Of a stretch of 64,000 nucleotides of DNA, positions 42,482 to 50,700 are shown in pieces. Position numbers and translations under genes: made by a program. The stretch is from Candidatus Methanoplasma termitum (GTDB lineage: Archaea; Thermoplasmatota; Thermoplasmata; Methanomassiliicoccales; Methanomethylophilaceae), in contig NZ_CP010070.1 of assembly GCF_000800805.1 (NCBI RefSeq), forward strand, positions 868,001 to 932,000, in the 5' to 3' direction. Below the pieces are notes generated by a model. That model made no database searches. It was given only the letters and a program-made list of their open reading frames with translations, and was not told where the DNA came from. Positions within the stretch are counted from its first letter, which is position 1. Each line of letters opens with the position of its first letter.

Positions 42482-43351
42482 ATGGAATACTGGATAATCT
42501 TTGCATTCGCTTCCGCCTTATTTGCCGGTCTGACATCAGTACTGGCAAAGATCGGCCTTAAAGGCGTGGATTCCAATCTCGCTACGGCATTAAGGACCAT
42601 CGTTGTCCTCGGGTTCGCATGGATGGTGGTCTTTGCCGTAGGTTCTCAGAGCACTATCTCCGATATCAGCACACATACCCTGACCTTCCTAATATTGTCG
42701 GGGCTGGCAACGGGTGCGTCGTGGCTGTGTTATTTTCGAGCCATCCAGATCGGGCAGGTGAACAAGGTCACCCCGATAGACAAGAGCAGCACCGTGCTGA
42801 CGATGGTGCTTGCGTTCATCTTCTTGGGAGAGGGCATCACGTTATGGACGGTCGCCGGAATGATCCTGATGATATTCGGAACATTCCTTATGATCCAAAG
42901 AACAAAAGCTGACATCGAAACTCCGGCTGACAGGAGATCTTGGATAATATTCGCATGCCTGTCGGCATTCTTTGCCGCCTTGACATCGATACTCGGCAAG
43001 GTTGGCATCGAGGGTGTAGAAGCAAATCTTGGGACCGCCATAAGAACGATAGTTGTGCTTTTGATGGCCTGGCTTATCGTCATTATTCAGAAGAGACAAA
43101 GAGATATCAAGAAGATAGAGAGGAAGAATTGGAATTTCTTAATCCTTTCCGGAGTGGCGACCGGGCTTTCGTGGCTGTGTTTTTTCAATGCATTGCAGAA
43201 CGGCCCGGCAAGCATCGTTGTGCCAATAGACAAGTTGAGCATTGTCGTAACGGTGGTCTTTGCCTTCCTGATACTTAAGGAGAGGCTGTCGAGGCCTGCT
43301 TTGATAGGCCTGATCTTGCTGGTAATAGGTACGCTGGTACTTCTGTTATAA
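42482..43351 (+). CDS. EamA/DMT-superfamily transporter
   Basis: 289 residues in two EamA repeats of five helices each. The repeats are obvious: FASALFAGLTSVLAKIGLKGVDSNLATALRT against LSAFFAALTSILGKVGIEGVEANLGTAIRT, and SGLATGASWLCYFRAIQIG against SGVATGLSWLCFFNALQNG. The substrate is unknown; relatives export metabolites or take up small solutes. It starts 4-5 nt after a GGAA stretch and is transcribed divergently from the hydrogenase-like operon. Confidence 0.92.
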   Translation: MEYWIIFAFASALFAGLTSVLAKIGLKGVDSNLATALRTIVVLGFAWMVVFAVGSQSTISDISTHTLTFLILSGLATGASWLCYFRAIQIGQVNKVTPIDKSSTVLTMVLAFIFLGEGITLWTVAGMILMIFGTFLMIQRTKADIETPADRRSWIIFACLSAFFAALTSILGKVGIEGVEANLGTAIRTIVVLLMAWLIVIIQKRQRDIKKIERKNWNFLILSGVATGLSWLCFFNALQNGPASIVVPIDKLSIVVTVVFAFLILKERLSRPALIGLILLVIGTLVLLL

Positions 43352-43389
43352 CAAAATATAAAGATCGGGGCTTCCGCCCCTTTATTGTT

Positions 43390-44235
43390 TTAGAGTTTTA
43401 CGGGCACAAGGTGCGCCGAGAGTCCGAGTTCTTTCTCGCTCATTCCCATTGCGATGCCGAAGAGCTGCGATAGGTGGATGACGGGGATGTTGAACCCGAG
43501 GTCCTTCTCGGACGAGTCGAACTGAAGGTGGCAGAACGGACAGACATCGACAATGAATTTTGCGCCTGATTCTTTCATGTTCTCCAGGTTCGTCTTGGTG
43601 AACTCTTTTGCTACGTCTCCGAAAGCGGCCCTGACTCCTCCTCCCGCTCCGCAACAGAGGTATTTCTGTTTCCTCGGAACGCTGACGCATCCGGTCGCCT
43701 CGACAAGCTGATCCAGCATGTGGGGGTTCTCTGGGTCGTCGATCTTCTTTATGTCGCTGGGTTTCAGGAAGTGGCATCCGTAGAATGTCGCTATCTTGTA
43801 GTCGAGAGGTTTCGTTACCTTTGCCTTTATTTTGTCGATTCCAACCTCTCTGAACATGACCTCGGCCATGTGATAGACCTTTGTGGTCCCTTTGTACTCC
43901 ATTCCGATCTCTTTGAGGAACTTGTTCGCTTTTGCGCGCACATCGGCGTGGTTGTTGAGCTCGTGTGCGGCCTCAAAGAGGGATCCGTAGCAACCATTGC
44001 AGATCGTAATTATCGGAAGTCCCTGTTTCTCGGCAAGAGCAAGGTTCCTTGCGGCGGCGGCGAGCCATGTGTCCTTGCTGAAGGATTTTATCACACCCGG
44101 TGCCGGGCAGCAGCTTGCGTCTTCAAGTTCGACGAGTTCGATGCCAAGTTTTGCGGCAACTACTCTTGTGGACTTCTCCAGTCCGGGGTATCTGAGCGGC
44201 GCTATGCAACCCAGGAAAAATGCGTATTTTGTCAT
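43390..44235 (-). CDS. hdrB: CoB-CoM heterodisulfide reductase subunit B
   Basis: Two CCG domains: near residues 40-85 DASCCPAP and CNGCYGSL, and later YGCHFLKP with KYLCCGAGGG and CPFCHLQF. These bind the noncubane 4Fe-4S clusters where heterodisulfide CoM-S-S-CoB is reduced. The start MTKYAFFLGCIAPLRYPG at 44235 matches the family; an ATG three codons upstream is also open. Its 5' end is next to hdrC. No hdrA or mvh gene is in this window. Confidence 0.95.
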   Translation of the reverse strand: MTKYAFFLGCIAPLRYPGLEKSTRVVAAKLGIELVELEDASCCPAPGVIKSFSKDTWLAAAARNLALAEKQGLPIITICNGCYGSLFEAAHELNNHADVRAKANKFLKEIGMEYKGTTKVYHMAEVMFREVGIDKIKAKVTKPLDYKIATFYGCHFLKPSDIKKIDDPENPHMLDQLVEATGCVSVPRKQKYLCCGAGGGVRAAFGDVAKEFTKTNLENMKESGAKFIVDVCPFCHLQFDSSEKDLGFNIPVIHLSQLFGIAMGMSEKELGLSAHLVPVKL

Positions 44236-44240
44236 TGTGA

Positions 44241-44747
44241 TCACTCCACGATCTTGTTGAATCCGGTCGCATTCATCAGCTTAACGAGGTCTTCCATCGC
44301 TTTCTTGTTTGCGAGCACGGTCGGGGGGGTCTTCGCGAGGCCAAGGTCGACCCTGAGCTTCTCTATTTTGTCCTGGACTGTGACTGTGTGTCCTAGTTTG
44401 TAGAGGTTTGTTGCCGTTTTCTTGTGGTTCTCATAAATATGGCTTTCTGCGACCGCCATGTTCCTGAGTGCGGTAATGATGTCTACTATAGGAACGGCGC
44501 GGGGGCATCTCTCGACGCATGTGTAGCATGTTGTGCAGTCCCAAAGCTCCTCGCTGCTAAGTATTTGCTCTTTGAGGCCGAGCTGTGTCTGTCTCATGAG
44601 TTTTCTTACTCTGTATGATGTGCGCCTTCCCGAGGGGCAGCTTGCTGTGCAGGTTCCACATTGGAAGCACATCTTTACGTCTGCGCCTCCGTTGTCTGCA
44701 ACTTGTTTCTCAAACTCCGGATTTGGTTTTATCTCCGTAATAATCAC
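44241..44747 (-). CDS. hdrC: CoB-CoM heterodisulfide reductase subunit C
   Basis: 168 residues with two [4Fe-4S] motifs, CFQCGTCTASCPSGRR and CTTCYTCVERCPRAVP, relaying electrons to HdrB. The start is GTG 44747 (MIITEIKPNPEFEKQV). A TATA box lies only about 29 nt upstream, so the message may be leaderless. It overlaps the longest possible hdrB frame by 4 nt and is surely co-transcribed with it. Confidence 0.95.
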   Translation of the reverse strand: MIITEIKPNPEFEKQVADNGGADVKMCFQCGTCTASCPSGRRTSYRVRKLMRQTQLGLKEQILSSEELWDCTTCYTCVERCPRAVPIVDIITALRNMAVAESHIYENHKKTATNLYKLGHTVTVQDKIEKLRVDLGLAKTPPTVLANKKAMEDLVKLMNATGFNKIVE

Positions 44748-44771
44748 CTGAGACGAACACGACTATTATAA

Positions 44772-44780
44772 TATATAAAG
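44772..44780 (-). promoter_or_regulatory. TATA box for hdrCB
   Basis: The minus strand reads CTTTATATATTATAATAG; the TTTATATAT core centres 29 nt before the hdrC GTG, placing transcription start at or within a few bases of the start codon. Confidence 0.6.
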
Positions 44781-44824
44781 GGGAGACATACGTCAAAATG
44801 ATGTTACCTTAAACGGTAATATTA

Positions 44825-45634
44825 TTATTTTATGTTCCTGGCCTTTAGCGCCCTGATAAGCCTGGCCACGGTCTTGTCCTCTCTGCGATAGATCGCCGTG
44901 ATGGCATGCTTCAAGACCTTCGGATCTACGGCGCTTTTCATCTTTATTCCCTTTCTTAGCAGAAGGAATTCATCGACGAAGTAGCTCTTCTTCGATCCTA
45001 TCAGCTCGGGAAGGGAGAATGTCTCGGAATCGATGGTATATTTCCTGCCCATCGTGTCGAGGAACATGAAAGCCACCCTTTGGGCGCCGTACCGGTATCT
45101 GATGAACGACGGTCCGTTGTCGACGAAAACCATCCCCATGTATCCTATCTCGGTGCCTTCGAACTCCTCGGCATCGAAAAGGTACAACGGATCGTCGATG
45201 ACCGCAAGATCCGCCAGGTTCTCCCTCATCATCCTGATGTTGTGCAGATCGTCCGATACCACCAACTCCACGTCGGTCATCTTAAGCGCGGAAAGTACGG
45301 ACATCATAAGATCCTCTGTGACCGGACTGCAGCAAACCGTGAAATTATGGTCGTCGGAACATCTTAGCTCCGTTGTAACATAGGTTTCCAGGATCCTCAT
45401 GCCTTCTTCGTTGAGTTTCGTTCCCGCCGGGGTCGATATTGTGATCGGAGAACCTACAGCTTCTTCGATCGCCGCAATGTACCTATGGACAACCGGAACG
45501 GATATACCCAGCTTCTTTGCCGCCGCCGTCTTGCTCCCTGCCTTTGCAACAGCCGCGAGGGTCTCCAGCTGACGGTTCGTTATCAGCTTGCCGTTGATGA
45601 CTTGTTCAGTTCTGACAGATAACTCCACGGTCAC
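44825..45634 (-). CDS. ModE/LysR-type winged-helix transcription regulator
   Basis: From GTG 45634 (or GTG 45628) the protein begins near TEQVINGKLITNRQLETLAA, a ModE-like winged helix with AGSKTAAAKKLGISVPVVHRYI as the recognition region. About 180 residues of a sensor domain with LysR-like strands follow (LVVSDDLHNIRMMRENLADLAVID). The open frame extends 77 codons further upstream, but that part lies in non-coding DNA of the neighbouring IS and has no family pattern. The ligand is unknown. It is 77 nt from hdrC. Confidence 0.75.
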   Translation of the reverse strand: MTVELSVRTEQVINGKLITNRQLETLAAVAKAGSKTAAAKKLGISVPVVHRYIAAIEEAVGSPITISTPAGTKLNEEGMRILETYVTTELRCSDDHNFTVCCSPVTEDLMMSVLSALKMTDVELVVSDDLHNIRMMRENLADLAVIDDPLYLFDAEEFEGTEIGYMGMVFVDNGPSFIRYRYGAQRVAFMFLDTMGRKYTIDSETFSLPELIGSKKSYFVDEFLLLRKGIKMKSAVDPKVLKHAITAIYRREDKTVARLIRALKARNIK

Positions 45635-45737
45635 GTATCGAACGCAACAGGGATAAACTTTCTTTTTTTTGCAAAATGGAAACGTAATATAACTGTAGTA
45701 TTCGGATTTTAAAAACAGGCGGAATGTGAAGGGTATT

Positions 45738-45799
45738 GCCGGAAAGGTGAGCGGGGTTCGCCCGTCTAACCAATCGGCGACCCCGGAGCCGTTTCCGGC
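45738..45799 (+). ncRNA. Structured non-coding region 5' of an IS110 transposase (candidate bridge RNA)
   Basis: An outer stem GCCGGAAA (45738-45745) pairs with TTTCCGGC (45792-45799). Inside, CGGGGTTCGCC pairs with GGCGACCCCG with one bulge, leaving an internal loop and a terminal loop of ~12 nt. This stem-loop-stem layout in the 5' end of an IS110-type element is where bridge RNAs are encoded in the IS621 group. The RNA extent and guide loops cannot be set from one copy. Confidence 0.5.
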
Positions 45800-45949
45800 A
45801 GGAGACTGCCCAAGACATAAATTGTGGCCTGCGCCTCTGTGTTTGCTTACAACGACAAAGAGCACAGGTCATGGATCATATGGGCTGGGCAGGATAAAAA
45901 CCCCTTCTTTAGACAGTGCTCTTTCTCTTGTCAGCGGGAGAAAAAGAAT

Positions 45950-47056
45950 ATGAAAACAGCGATTGGCATGGATGTCCATGCAAAGTTCTGTTCCGCCTAT
46001 GCCGTTTATGCGGGCATGGGGGAAACACGGGAAAGGCACGAGAAGTTCCTGGATTCATTCAATAAAGAGTTCTGGAAATTCCCTGCCGACGGAGATGGAA
46101 TGAAGAAGATGGCGGCGTTCCTTTCGAAGCACGAATGCCATGTCCTGATAGAGAATTCGACGAAATCTCACGAGATATACTGGATGCTGAAGGGCCTAGG
46201 TATGAACGTGACCGTTGCTCAGGCGGTGGACCTGTACCGGATAACGAGATCGGTGAAGAAGACAGACCGCAATGATTCCATCGAACTGGCGGCATATATG
46301 AGGAGAAGGCTGAACGGCGAGAATGAGTTCGCCGCTTGCTTCATCCCTTCTCCGGAATGGATGACCAAGCGGGAGATGTGCAGAGGAGTGTACAACGAAA
46401 GGATATATCTCAAAGAGGCCAGGCAGAGGATCAGAGCGCACCTGCTTCTCCACGGCATCAGTTTGTCAAAGGAATACGATGACATTCTGTCCGTCAAGGC
46501 CGTTCGGGAGATGCAGGAGCACAAGGACCCTTATCTGCTGATGCAGATAAAGTTCGCCTTGGATGCCAAATCCAGAGTAAGGTTCGTTGAGAAGGCGATA
46601 GCCCAGATGTTCTCCGGGAACCGCATGTATGAATTGATCCTTTCCATCCCCGGAGTAGGGATTGTGCCCGCAGCGTATCTGACGTCCCTGATCGTGGACA
46701 TCGGAAGATTCGGCAAGGTCACGCAATTCACCGCGTCATTCGGTGTTGTGCCGGGAAAGAGGGACTCGGCCGACCACAGTCCTGACTGTCCGACCACCCA
46801 CAGAGGGGACGAGGTAGCAAGGGTAATGCTTAAGCGCTGTGCGTTCTCGCATATCCAGAATGTCGAGGATTCGGTGGTCACAGAGATGTATCGCCGACTG
46901 GTGAAGAGAGGTAAAGTGAAGAACGAGGCGCTGACCGCAGCATCGAGGAAGCTGCTGACCGTGATATGGTCGGTGTTGAAGAACAACGCACCTTACACAG
47001 TCGACCCCGAACTGCTGAAGCGTGCAAGAGAAACGGAGGATGCCGAAGAGGACTGA
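45950..47056 (+). CDS. IS110-family DEDD transposase
   Basis: From ATG 45950 (MKTAIGMDVHAKFCSAYAVY), preceded by GGGAG. The RuvC-like N-terminal domain shows IGMDVHAK (first Asp), LIENSTKSHEIYW, and TDRNDSIELAAYMRR. The C-terminal Transposase_20 domain has ILSIPGVGIVPAAYLTSLI, FTASFGVVPGKRDSADHS and GDEVARVMLKRCAF. At 368 residues it appears complete and may be functional. The open frame upstream to 45824 overlaps the predicted structured RNA and is not family-like. Confidence 0.92.
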   Translation: MKTAIGMDVHAKFCSAYAVYAGMGETRERHEKFLDSFNKEFWKFPADGDGMKKMAAFLSKHECHVLIENSTKSHEIYWMLKGLGMNVTVAQAVDLYRITRSVKKTDRNDSIELAAYMRRRLNGENEFAACFIPSPEWMTKREMCRGVYNERIYLKEARQRIRAHLLLHGISLSKEYDDILSVKAVREMQEHKDPYLLMQIKFALDAKSRVRFVEKAIAQMFSGNRMYELILSIPGVGIVPAAYLTSLIVDIGRFGKVTQFTASFGVVPGKRDSADHSPDCPTTHRGDEVARVMLKRCAFSHIQNVEDSVVTEMYRRLVKRGKVKNEALTAASRKLLTVIWSVLKNNAPYTVDPELLKRARETEDAEED

Positions 47057-47319
47057 GCATATGATGCGAAGCGGAGAAAGGAACCGGAAACCGAAAGATT
47101 GCAGGGCTCACCGGGTCTCATGTCCTGTCGGACATCGAACGAGCAGGAGATTGCACAGTAGGGTTCCGTTCGGCCGGAAGCAGATGTGGCCTCGTTTAGC
47201 GATGGTCGGAAATGAGATGCCCTTCCCGTACCTGTCCGAGCATTGAAAAAAACTCCTTGTGATCCGTCTTTTCGCAACATGACATAGCGATAGCTTTCTA
47301 ATTGTAGTAACGTATATCG

Positions 47320-47349
47320 CATAAATGGGGGTGTAGGCCCCAATTTATG
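47320..47349 (+). other. Strong hairpin
   Basis: CATAAATGGGG and CCCCAATTTATG pair over 11 bp with one bulged A and a 7-nt loop. It lies between the IS110 3' end and two small ORFs, 19 nt before the first ATG. It could terminate upstream transcription or control translation of the small ORFs. Confidence 0.6.
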
Positions 47350-47368
47350 TCTAAATGAGGTGAAGCAT

Positions 47369-47443
47369 ATGCGAAACCAACGCCGGCGCGTCCGGGTATG
47401 GATCGTCATCGATCCTTTGCTGATCGTTATCGATTGGCGTTAA
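47369..47443 (+). CDS. Possible tiny protein (24 aa), Arg-rich then hydrophobic
   Basis: ATG 47369 is preceded by GAGGTGA at a good distance. The peptide starts MRNQRRRVRVW and ends in a hydrophobic IDPLLIVIDWR. Basic start plus hydrophobic end is typical of membrane-active small proteins or leader peptides. The ribosome site is the main evidence that it is translated. Confidence 0.4.
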   Translation: MRNQRRRVRVWIVIDPLLIVIDWR

Positions 47444-47447
47444 GTCG

Positions 47448-47525
47448 ATGACCGCATGGTTCACGTTACGAACCCGGCCCCTTTGGGATCCGTTCCCTTG
47501 GGAGCCGTTACTTCGTATTATCTAA
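47448..47525 (+). CDS. Possible tiny protein (25 aa), Trp/Pro-rich
   Basis: The ATG at 47448 begins 4 nt after the stop of the previous small ORF. The peptide, MTAWFTLRTRPLWDPFPWEP then LLRII, has three Trp and four Pro residues. Spacing suggests coupled translation with the 47369 ORF. No family is recognised, and both could be fortuitous. The remainder of 47057-47678 carries only a TATA box. Confidence 0.35.
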   Translation: MTAWFTLRTRPLWDPFPWEPLLRII

Positions 47526-47560
47526 TGCATATCGCTTAGTAAAAAGCTTACGGAGCGTGA

Positions 47561-47568
47561 TTTAAATA
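47561..47568 (+). promoter_or_regulatory. TATA box before the maturation protease
   Basis: TTTAAATA in an A+T-rich context; the expected transcription start is ~47590, giving a leader of about 90 nt to the protease gene at 47679. Confidence 0.4.
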
Positions 47569-47678
47569 CCATTATTTGTCCGATCACTACTTATTGAGGT
47601 TTCTGCTGCTGGCTATGTTTAATTTTCAATCCTTTTGAATAGCAACCAATAATTAGAGAGGAAGTATTCTGGATTAAC

Positions 47679-48173
47679 ATGGGGAAGCTTGCCGACAAAA
47701 CGATCGTGATAGGGCTGGGAAGTCCGATAATGAGCGACGATGCCGTCGGACTCAAAGTATCCGAAGCGATCGAATCGCTGAAGATGCCGGATGTGGACAC
47801 TTTACAAGAAGCGGTCGGCGGATTGGAGATACTCCCCATGATCTCCGGATACAGGTTCGCGATCATCGTGGATGCGATACTGACGGGGGACTATTCGCCA
47901 GGCACAGTGCTTATTTTCGAGCCCGAGAGCTTCGACTGCACAGTAACTGACGTTCAAGGGCACGATGTGAACCTTGCCACCGCATTAAAGATAGGGAGGC
48001 AGATGGACAACAGCATCATGCCTGAAGTGATCAGATTCGTTGCGATAGAGGTTGAGGACCTGCAGACCATGAGCGAGGTCATGACCCCTAAGGTGGCGGC
48101 CGCTGTCGGGTCTGCGAAGAATGCTGTCCTTCACCTGATATCCGAGTTCAGAGGTCAAGCCGGGAAACGTTGA
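47679..48173 (+). CDS. Hydrogenase-type maturation endopeptidase (HycI/FrhD family)
   Basis: IGLGSPIMSDDAVGL near residue 11 supplies the first metal-binding acid, and IIVDAILTG and QGHDVNLATAL supply the others of the nickel-sensing M52 protease that trims the large subunit C-terminus of [NiFe] hydrogenases. Length 164 is usual. The hydrogenase-like complex in this window lacks the cysteine motif the protease recognises, so its substrate is probably a hydrogenase elsewhere. It converges on and overlaps the M16 peptidase gene. Confidence 0.88.
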   Translation: MGKLADKTIVIGLGSPIMSDDAVGLKVSEAIESLKMPDVDTLQEAVGGLEILPMISGYRFAIIVDAILTGDYSPGTVLIFEPESFDCTVTDVQGHDVNLATALKIGRQMDNSIMPEVIRFVAIEVEDLQTMSEVMTPKVAAAVGSAKNAVLHLISEFRGQAGKR

Positions 48174-49464
48174 ACTTTTCGATGTCCTTATTCTTCCTTC
48201 CCAATACCGAAACGTTAAGCGTCGATCCTTTTATGACATCGCCGGCGACCCTCATGACATCCTCCTCTGACACATCGGAAATTCCCTTCAGACGTTCGCT
48301 CATGGTCTGATATTTTCCGCTAAGCAGATATTCGATCCCGAGCCTGTACAGGTGGCGATCCGTGGATTCCATCGATCTTACGATCGCTCCCTTGAGAAGA
48401 TTCTTCGTCCTGCGCAGTTCCTCTTTCTCCAGCCCGTTATCCCTGATATCGGCGTAGACCTTTGCGGTGGTCTCTATCGCCTCGATAAGGTTCTCCTCGG
48501 TCGATGACAGAGTGGTATACATTATACCGGCATCGGAGTGCTGTTCGACCTTGTTGTAAACGGAATAAACAAGCGCTTTCTTCTCTCTGACCTCTTGGAA
48601 CAGCCTTGAGCTTGTTCCGGAGCCGATGATCGCGCTCAGTATCATCAACGGCACTCTGTCGGGGTGATCCGGATCATAAGCGGGGAATCCCATTGCGGCA
48701 TGATAATGCTCGGACTTGTTCTTTGTGAAACTGTATGAGGCCTTCGGAACGCTCGGCCTCTCTCTTTTTATGTTCATTTTCCCGGAGAGAGGGTCGAAAT
48801 TCTCCTCCGCCCACGAGAGGACGTTCTTTTTATCTACGTCACCTGCCGCGAACACACAGAGATTCGGTGCTCCGTATCGCTCTTCATAATACTTTCTGAG
48901 GTCGTTGTGATCCAACCCCTTTACGATATCTATCTTTCCGCCCTCGTCCTGAGAAAGGGGGTGGCCCCTCCACATGTTCGAAAGGAACAGGTCCTGGATG
49001 TACATCTCGGGTTCGTTCTCGATCATGCTGAGCTCCTGGATGACTATCTTCTTCTCCATCTCGGTGCCGTCCTCTTTGATGAGCGGTGCGGCAACGACAT
49101 CAGCGACCGCGTTTTTGGCGATGTCTTTAGTTTCCTTTATCGTAACGGCGAAGAAAGCGGTCATCTCCCTTCCGGTGAAAGCGTTCATCTCGCCGCCCGC
49201 ACCTTCCATGACCTTTGACATCTGGTATGAAGTATAGTTCTCGGTCTCTCTGAAAACAACATGTTCCAGCAGGTGGGATATTCCCATCACGTCCTTGCTT
49301 TCGTCCCTCGAACCTGTGCGCACTCCCACCATATATCCCGCGCTCTCGCTTCCGGGGATCTTCTCCACAAGCACGGGAATACCGCCGGAGGTCCTCGCAA
49401 AAGAAATGTTCTCTCCGCTCATGCCTGCGGGGAACATAATGCGAGTAATTAATACATTCATCAT
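48148..49464 (-). CDS. M16-family zinc peptidase
   Basis: The inverted zinc motif HxxEH appears as SHLLEHVVF near residue 84, with the downstream acidic helix ELSMIENEPEMY giving the third ligand. The C-terminal domain has SGTSSRLFQEVREKKALVYSVY, which forms the other half of the clamshell. At 438 residues it is a single-chain half-clam needing dimerisation. Start choice is uncertain: ATG 49464 or downstream MFPAGMSGENI. It is divergent from the PAC2 gene with only 14 nt between starts. Confidence 0.92.
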   Translation of the reverse strand: MMNVLITRIMFPAGMSGENISFARTSGGIPVLVEKIPGSESAGYMVGVRTGSRDESKDVMGISHLLEHVVFRETENYTSYQMSKVMEGAGGEMNAFTGREMTAFFAVTIKETKDIAKNAVADVVAAPLIKEDGTEMEKKIVIQELSMIENEPEMYIQDLFLSNMWRGHPLSQDEGGKIDIVKGLDHNDLRKYYEERYGAPNLCVFAAGDVDKKNVLSWAEENFDPLSGKMNIKRERPSVPKASYSFTKNKSEHYHAAMGFPAYDPDHPDRVPLMILSAIIGSGTSSRLFQEVREKKALVYSVYNKVEQHSDAGIMYTTLSSTEENLIEAIETTAKVYADIRDNGLEKEELRRTKNLLKGAIVRSMESTDRHLYRLGIEYLLSGKYQTMSERLKGISDVSEEDVMRVAGDVIKGSTLNVSVLGRKNKDIEKFNVSRLDL

Positions 49465-49478
49465 TATACAGAAGGAAC

Positions 49479-50222
49479 ATGGCGGAAATGAAGATCGTAA
49501 AATACTCCAAACAGTCGTATCGAGACCCCATCGCGATCGTTGGGTTCCCGGGTGTCGGACTCGTCGGTTCCATATTGACGGGTTATATCGTAAGGACCTT
49601 GGAAATGGAGGTCATAGCCGCCATAACGTCTCCGGATTTTCCCCCGTATGCGTTGATACAGAACGGGAACCCGTACCCGCCGATAAGGGTCTACGGATGC
49701 AAAAGGGAGAGCACTTCGGATTACTGCGGGGATCTTATCATCATCACCTCGGAGATCACGATGAAACCTGAACAATACTACGAACTGAGCGCCACCCTAA
49801 CGGAATTGTTTAAAAAGATGGGGATAAAATATGTGATCGCCTTGGAAGGCATCCCCAGATTCAACGGCGAGACGGGGATGTTCGCCTGCGGTTCGGTCTG
49901 CGCTTCCAGGGAAAGGATCGACATGCTTGAACTGAAAGGATTCGACGAGGGGATGATCCGGGGATTGACGGGAGTTATGCTGTACGAGGCTTTCATTTCC
50001 GGGGCGGACGTTACGGTAATCATGTGCCCAGCCAACCCGGCGTTGCCTGACCCGAGGGCGGCGGCACAGATGCTTGAGCCTCTGTCCAAACTCGTCCCGG
50101 AACTGAAGATCGATCCGGAGCCGTTGTACAAAGAGGCCGAGGAGATAGAGAATAAGATCAATCTGCATCAGGGGCCCGATATCGAAAGGGCTCCAAGAGA
50201 TATTCAGCAGCTTTACGGGTGA
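49479..50222 (+). CDS. PAC2-family (proteasome assembly chaperone-like) protein
   Basis: 247 residues with DPIAIVGFPGVGLVGSILTGYI, SPDFPPYALIQNGNPYPPIRVY and MLYEAFISGADVTVIMCPANPALPDPRAA, all hallmarks of the archaeal PAC2/DUF75 family. It is related to eukaryotic proteasome assembly chaperone 2; archaeal function is not settled. It is followed 4 nt later by pyruvoyl arginine decarboxylase. Confidence 0.9.
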   Translation: MAEMKIVKYSKQSYRDPIAIVGFPGVGLVGSILTGYIVRTLEMEVIAAITSPDFPPYALIQNGNPYPPIRVYGCKRESTSDYCGDLIIITSEITMKPEQYYELSATLTELFKKMGIKYVIALEGIPRFNGETGMFACGSVCASRERIDMLELKGFDEGMIRGLTGVMLYEAFISGADVTVIMCPANPALPDPRAAAQMLEPLSKLVPELKIDPEPLYKEAEEIENKINLHQGPDIERAPRDIQQLYG

Positions 50223-50226
50223 AATC

Positions 50227-50700
50227 ATGCAGCTTGTTCCGAAGAAATATTTCATCACATCCGGAAGGTCGACCAGTGATATCTCCTCCCTTAACGCATT
50301 CGACCGTGCGCTGATGGATGCGGGGATAAGCGAACAGAACCTGGTCGCGGTCTCTTCCGTGATCCCGGACGGTGCGGTTAGGATCGATCCTGTCGATCTG
50401 CCTATGGGTGCCGTCACACACTGTGTGATATCTCAGATCAGAGGGAACGACGAAGAAATGATCTCCGCGGGGATCGCTTATGCCTACAGAAAGGACGGGA
50501 AGGGAGGATACGTGGCGGAAGGACATCTGCACGGTCCCGCTGAGGGTCTGAGATCTGAGCTTGAGAAGAAGATGAATGAAATGTCAAAGATAAGGAATAC
50601 AGCCTTCGGAGAGACCTTTTTCGCCATTGAAGAAATGAAAATACCGGCCGGTATGTACGGTTGCTGCATCGCCGCACTGGTCTTCACGGAGTACAGATGA
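50227..50700 (+). CDS. pdaD: Pyruvoyl-dependent arginine decarboxylase
   Basis: Converts arginine to agmatine for polyamine synthesis. The self-cleaving Ser-Ser bond is in AVSSVIPDGA (Ser43-Ser44), Ser44 becoming the pyruvoyl group. LPMGAVTHCV and the C-terminal AFGETFFAIEEMKIP fit the family. At 157 residues it is complete. Confidence 0.94.
   Translation: MQLVPKKYFITSGRSTSDISSLNAFDRALMDAGISEQNLVAVSSVIPDGAVRIDPVDLPMGAVTHCVISQIRGNDEEMISAGIAYAYRKDGKGGYVAEGHLHGPAEGLRSELEKKMNEMSKIRNTAFGETFFAIEEMKIPAGMYGCCIAALVFTEYR

Larger units (their letters stand above)
45738..47246 (+). mobile_element. IS110-family insertion sequence (ends approximate)
   Basis: Contains one IS110-type transposase and long non-coding flanks. 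IS110 elements lack terminal inverted repeats, so the ends cannot be fixed here; the limits given are the structured 5' region and the end of a GC-rich 3' tract before A-rich DNA at ~47250. Comparison with a second copy or an empty site is needed to place them. Confidence 0.55.

Noticed and set aside
45635-45865. N-terminal extension of the ModE-like regulator
   Set aside because: This 77-codon extension reads through the IS110 5' non-coding region and lacks the family's start; the winged helix begins after GTG 45634.
47022-47246. 74-codon ORF overlapping the IS110 transposase 3' end
   Set aside because: It overlaps the transposase in another frame, is Arg-rich from GC-rich DNA and has no ribosome site.
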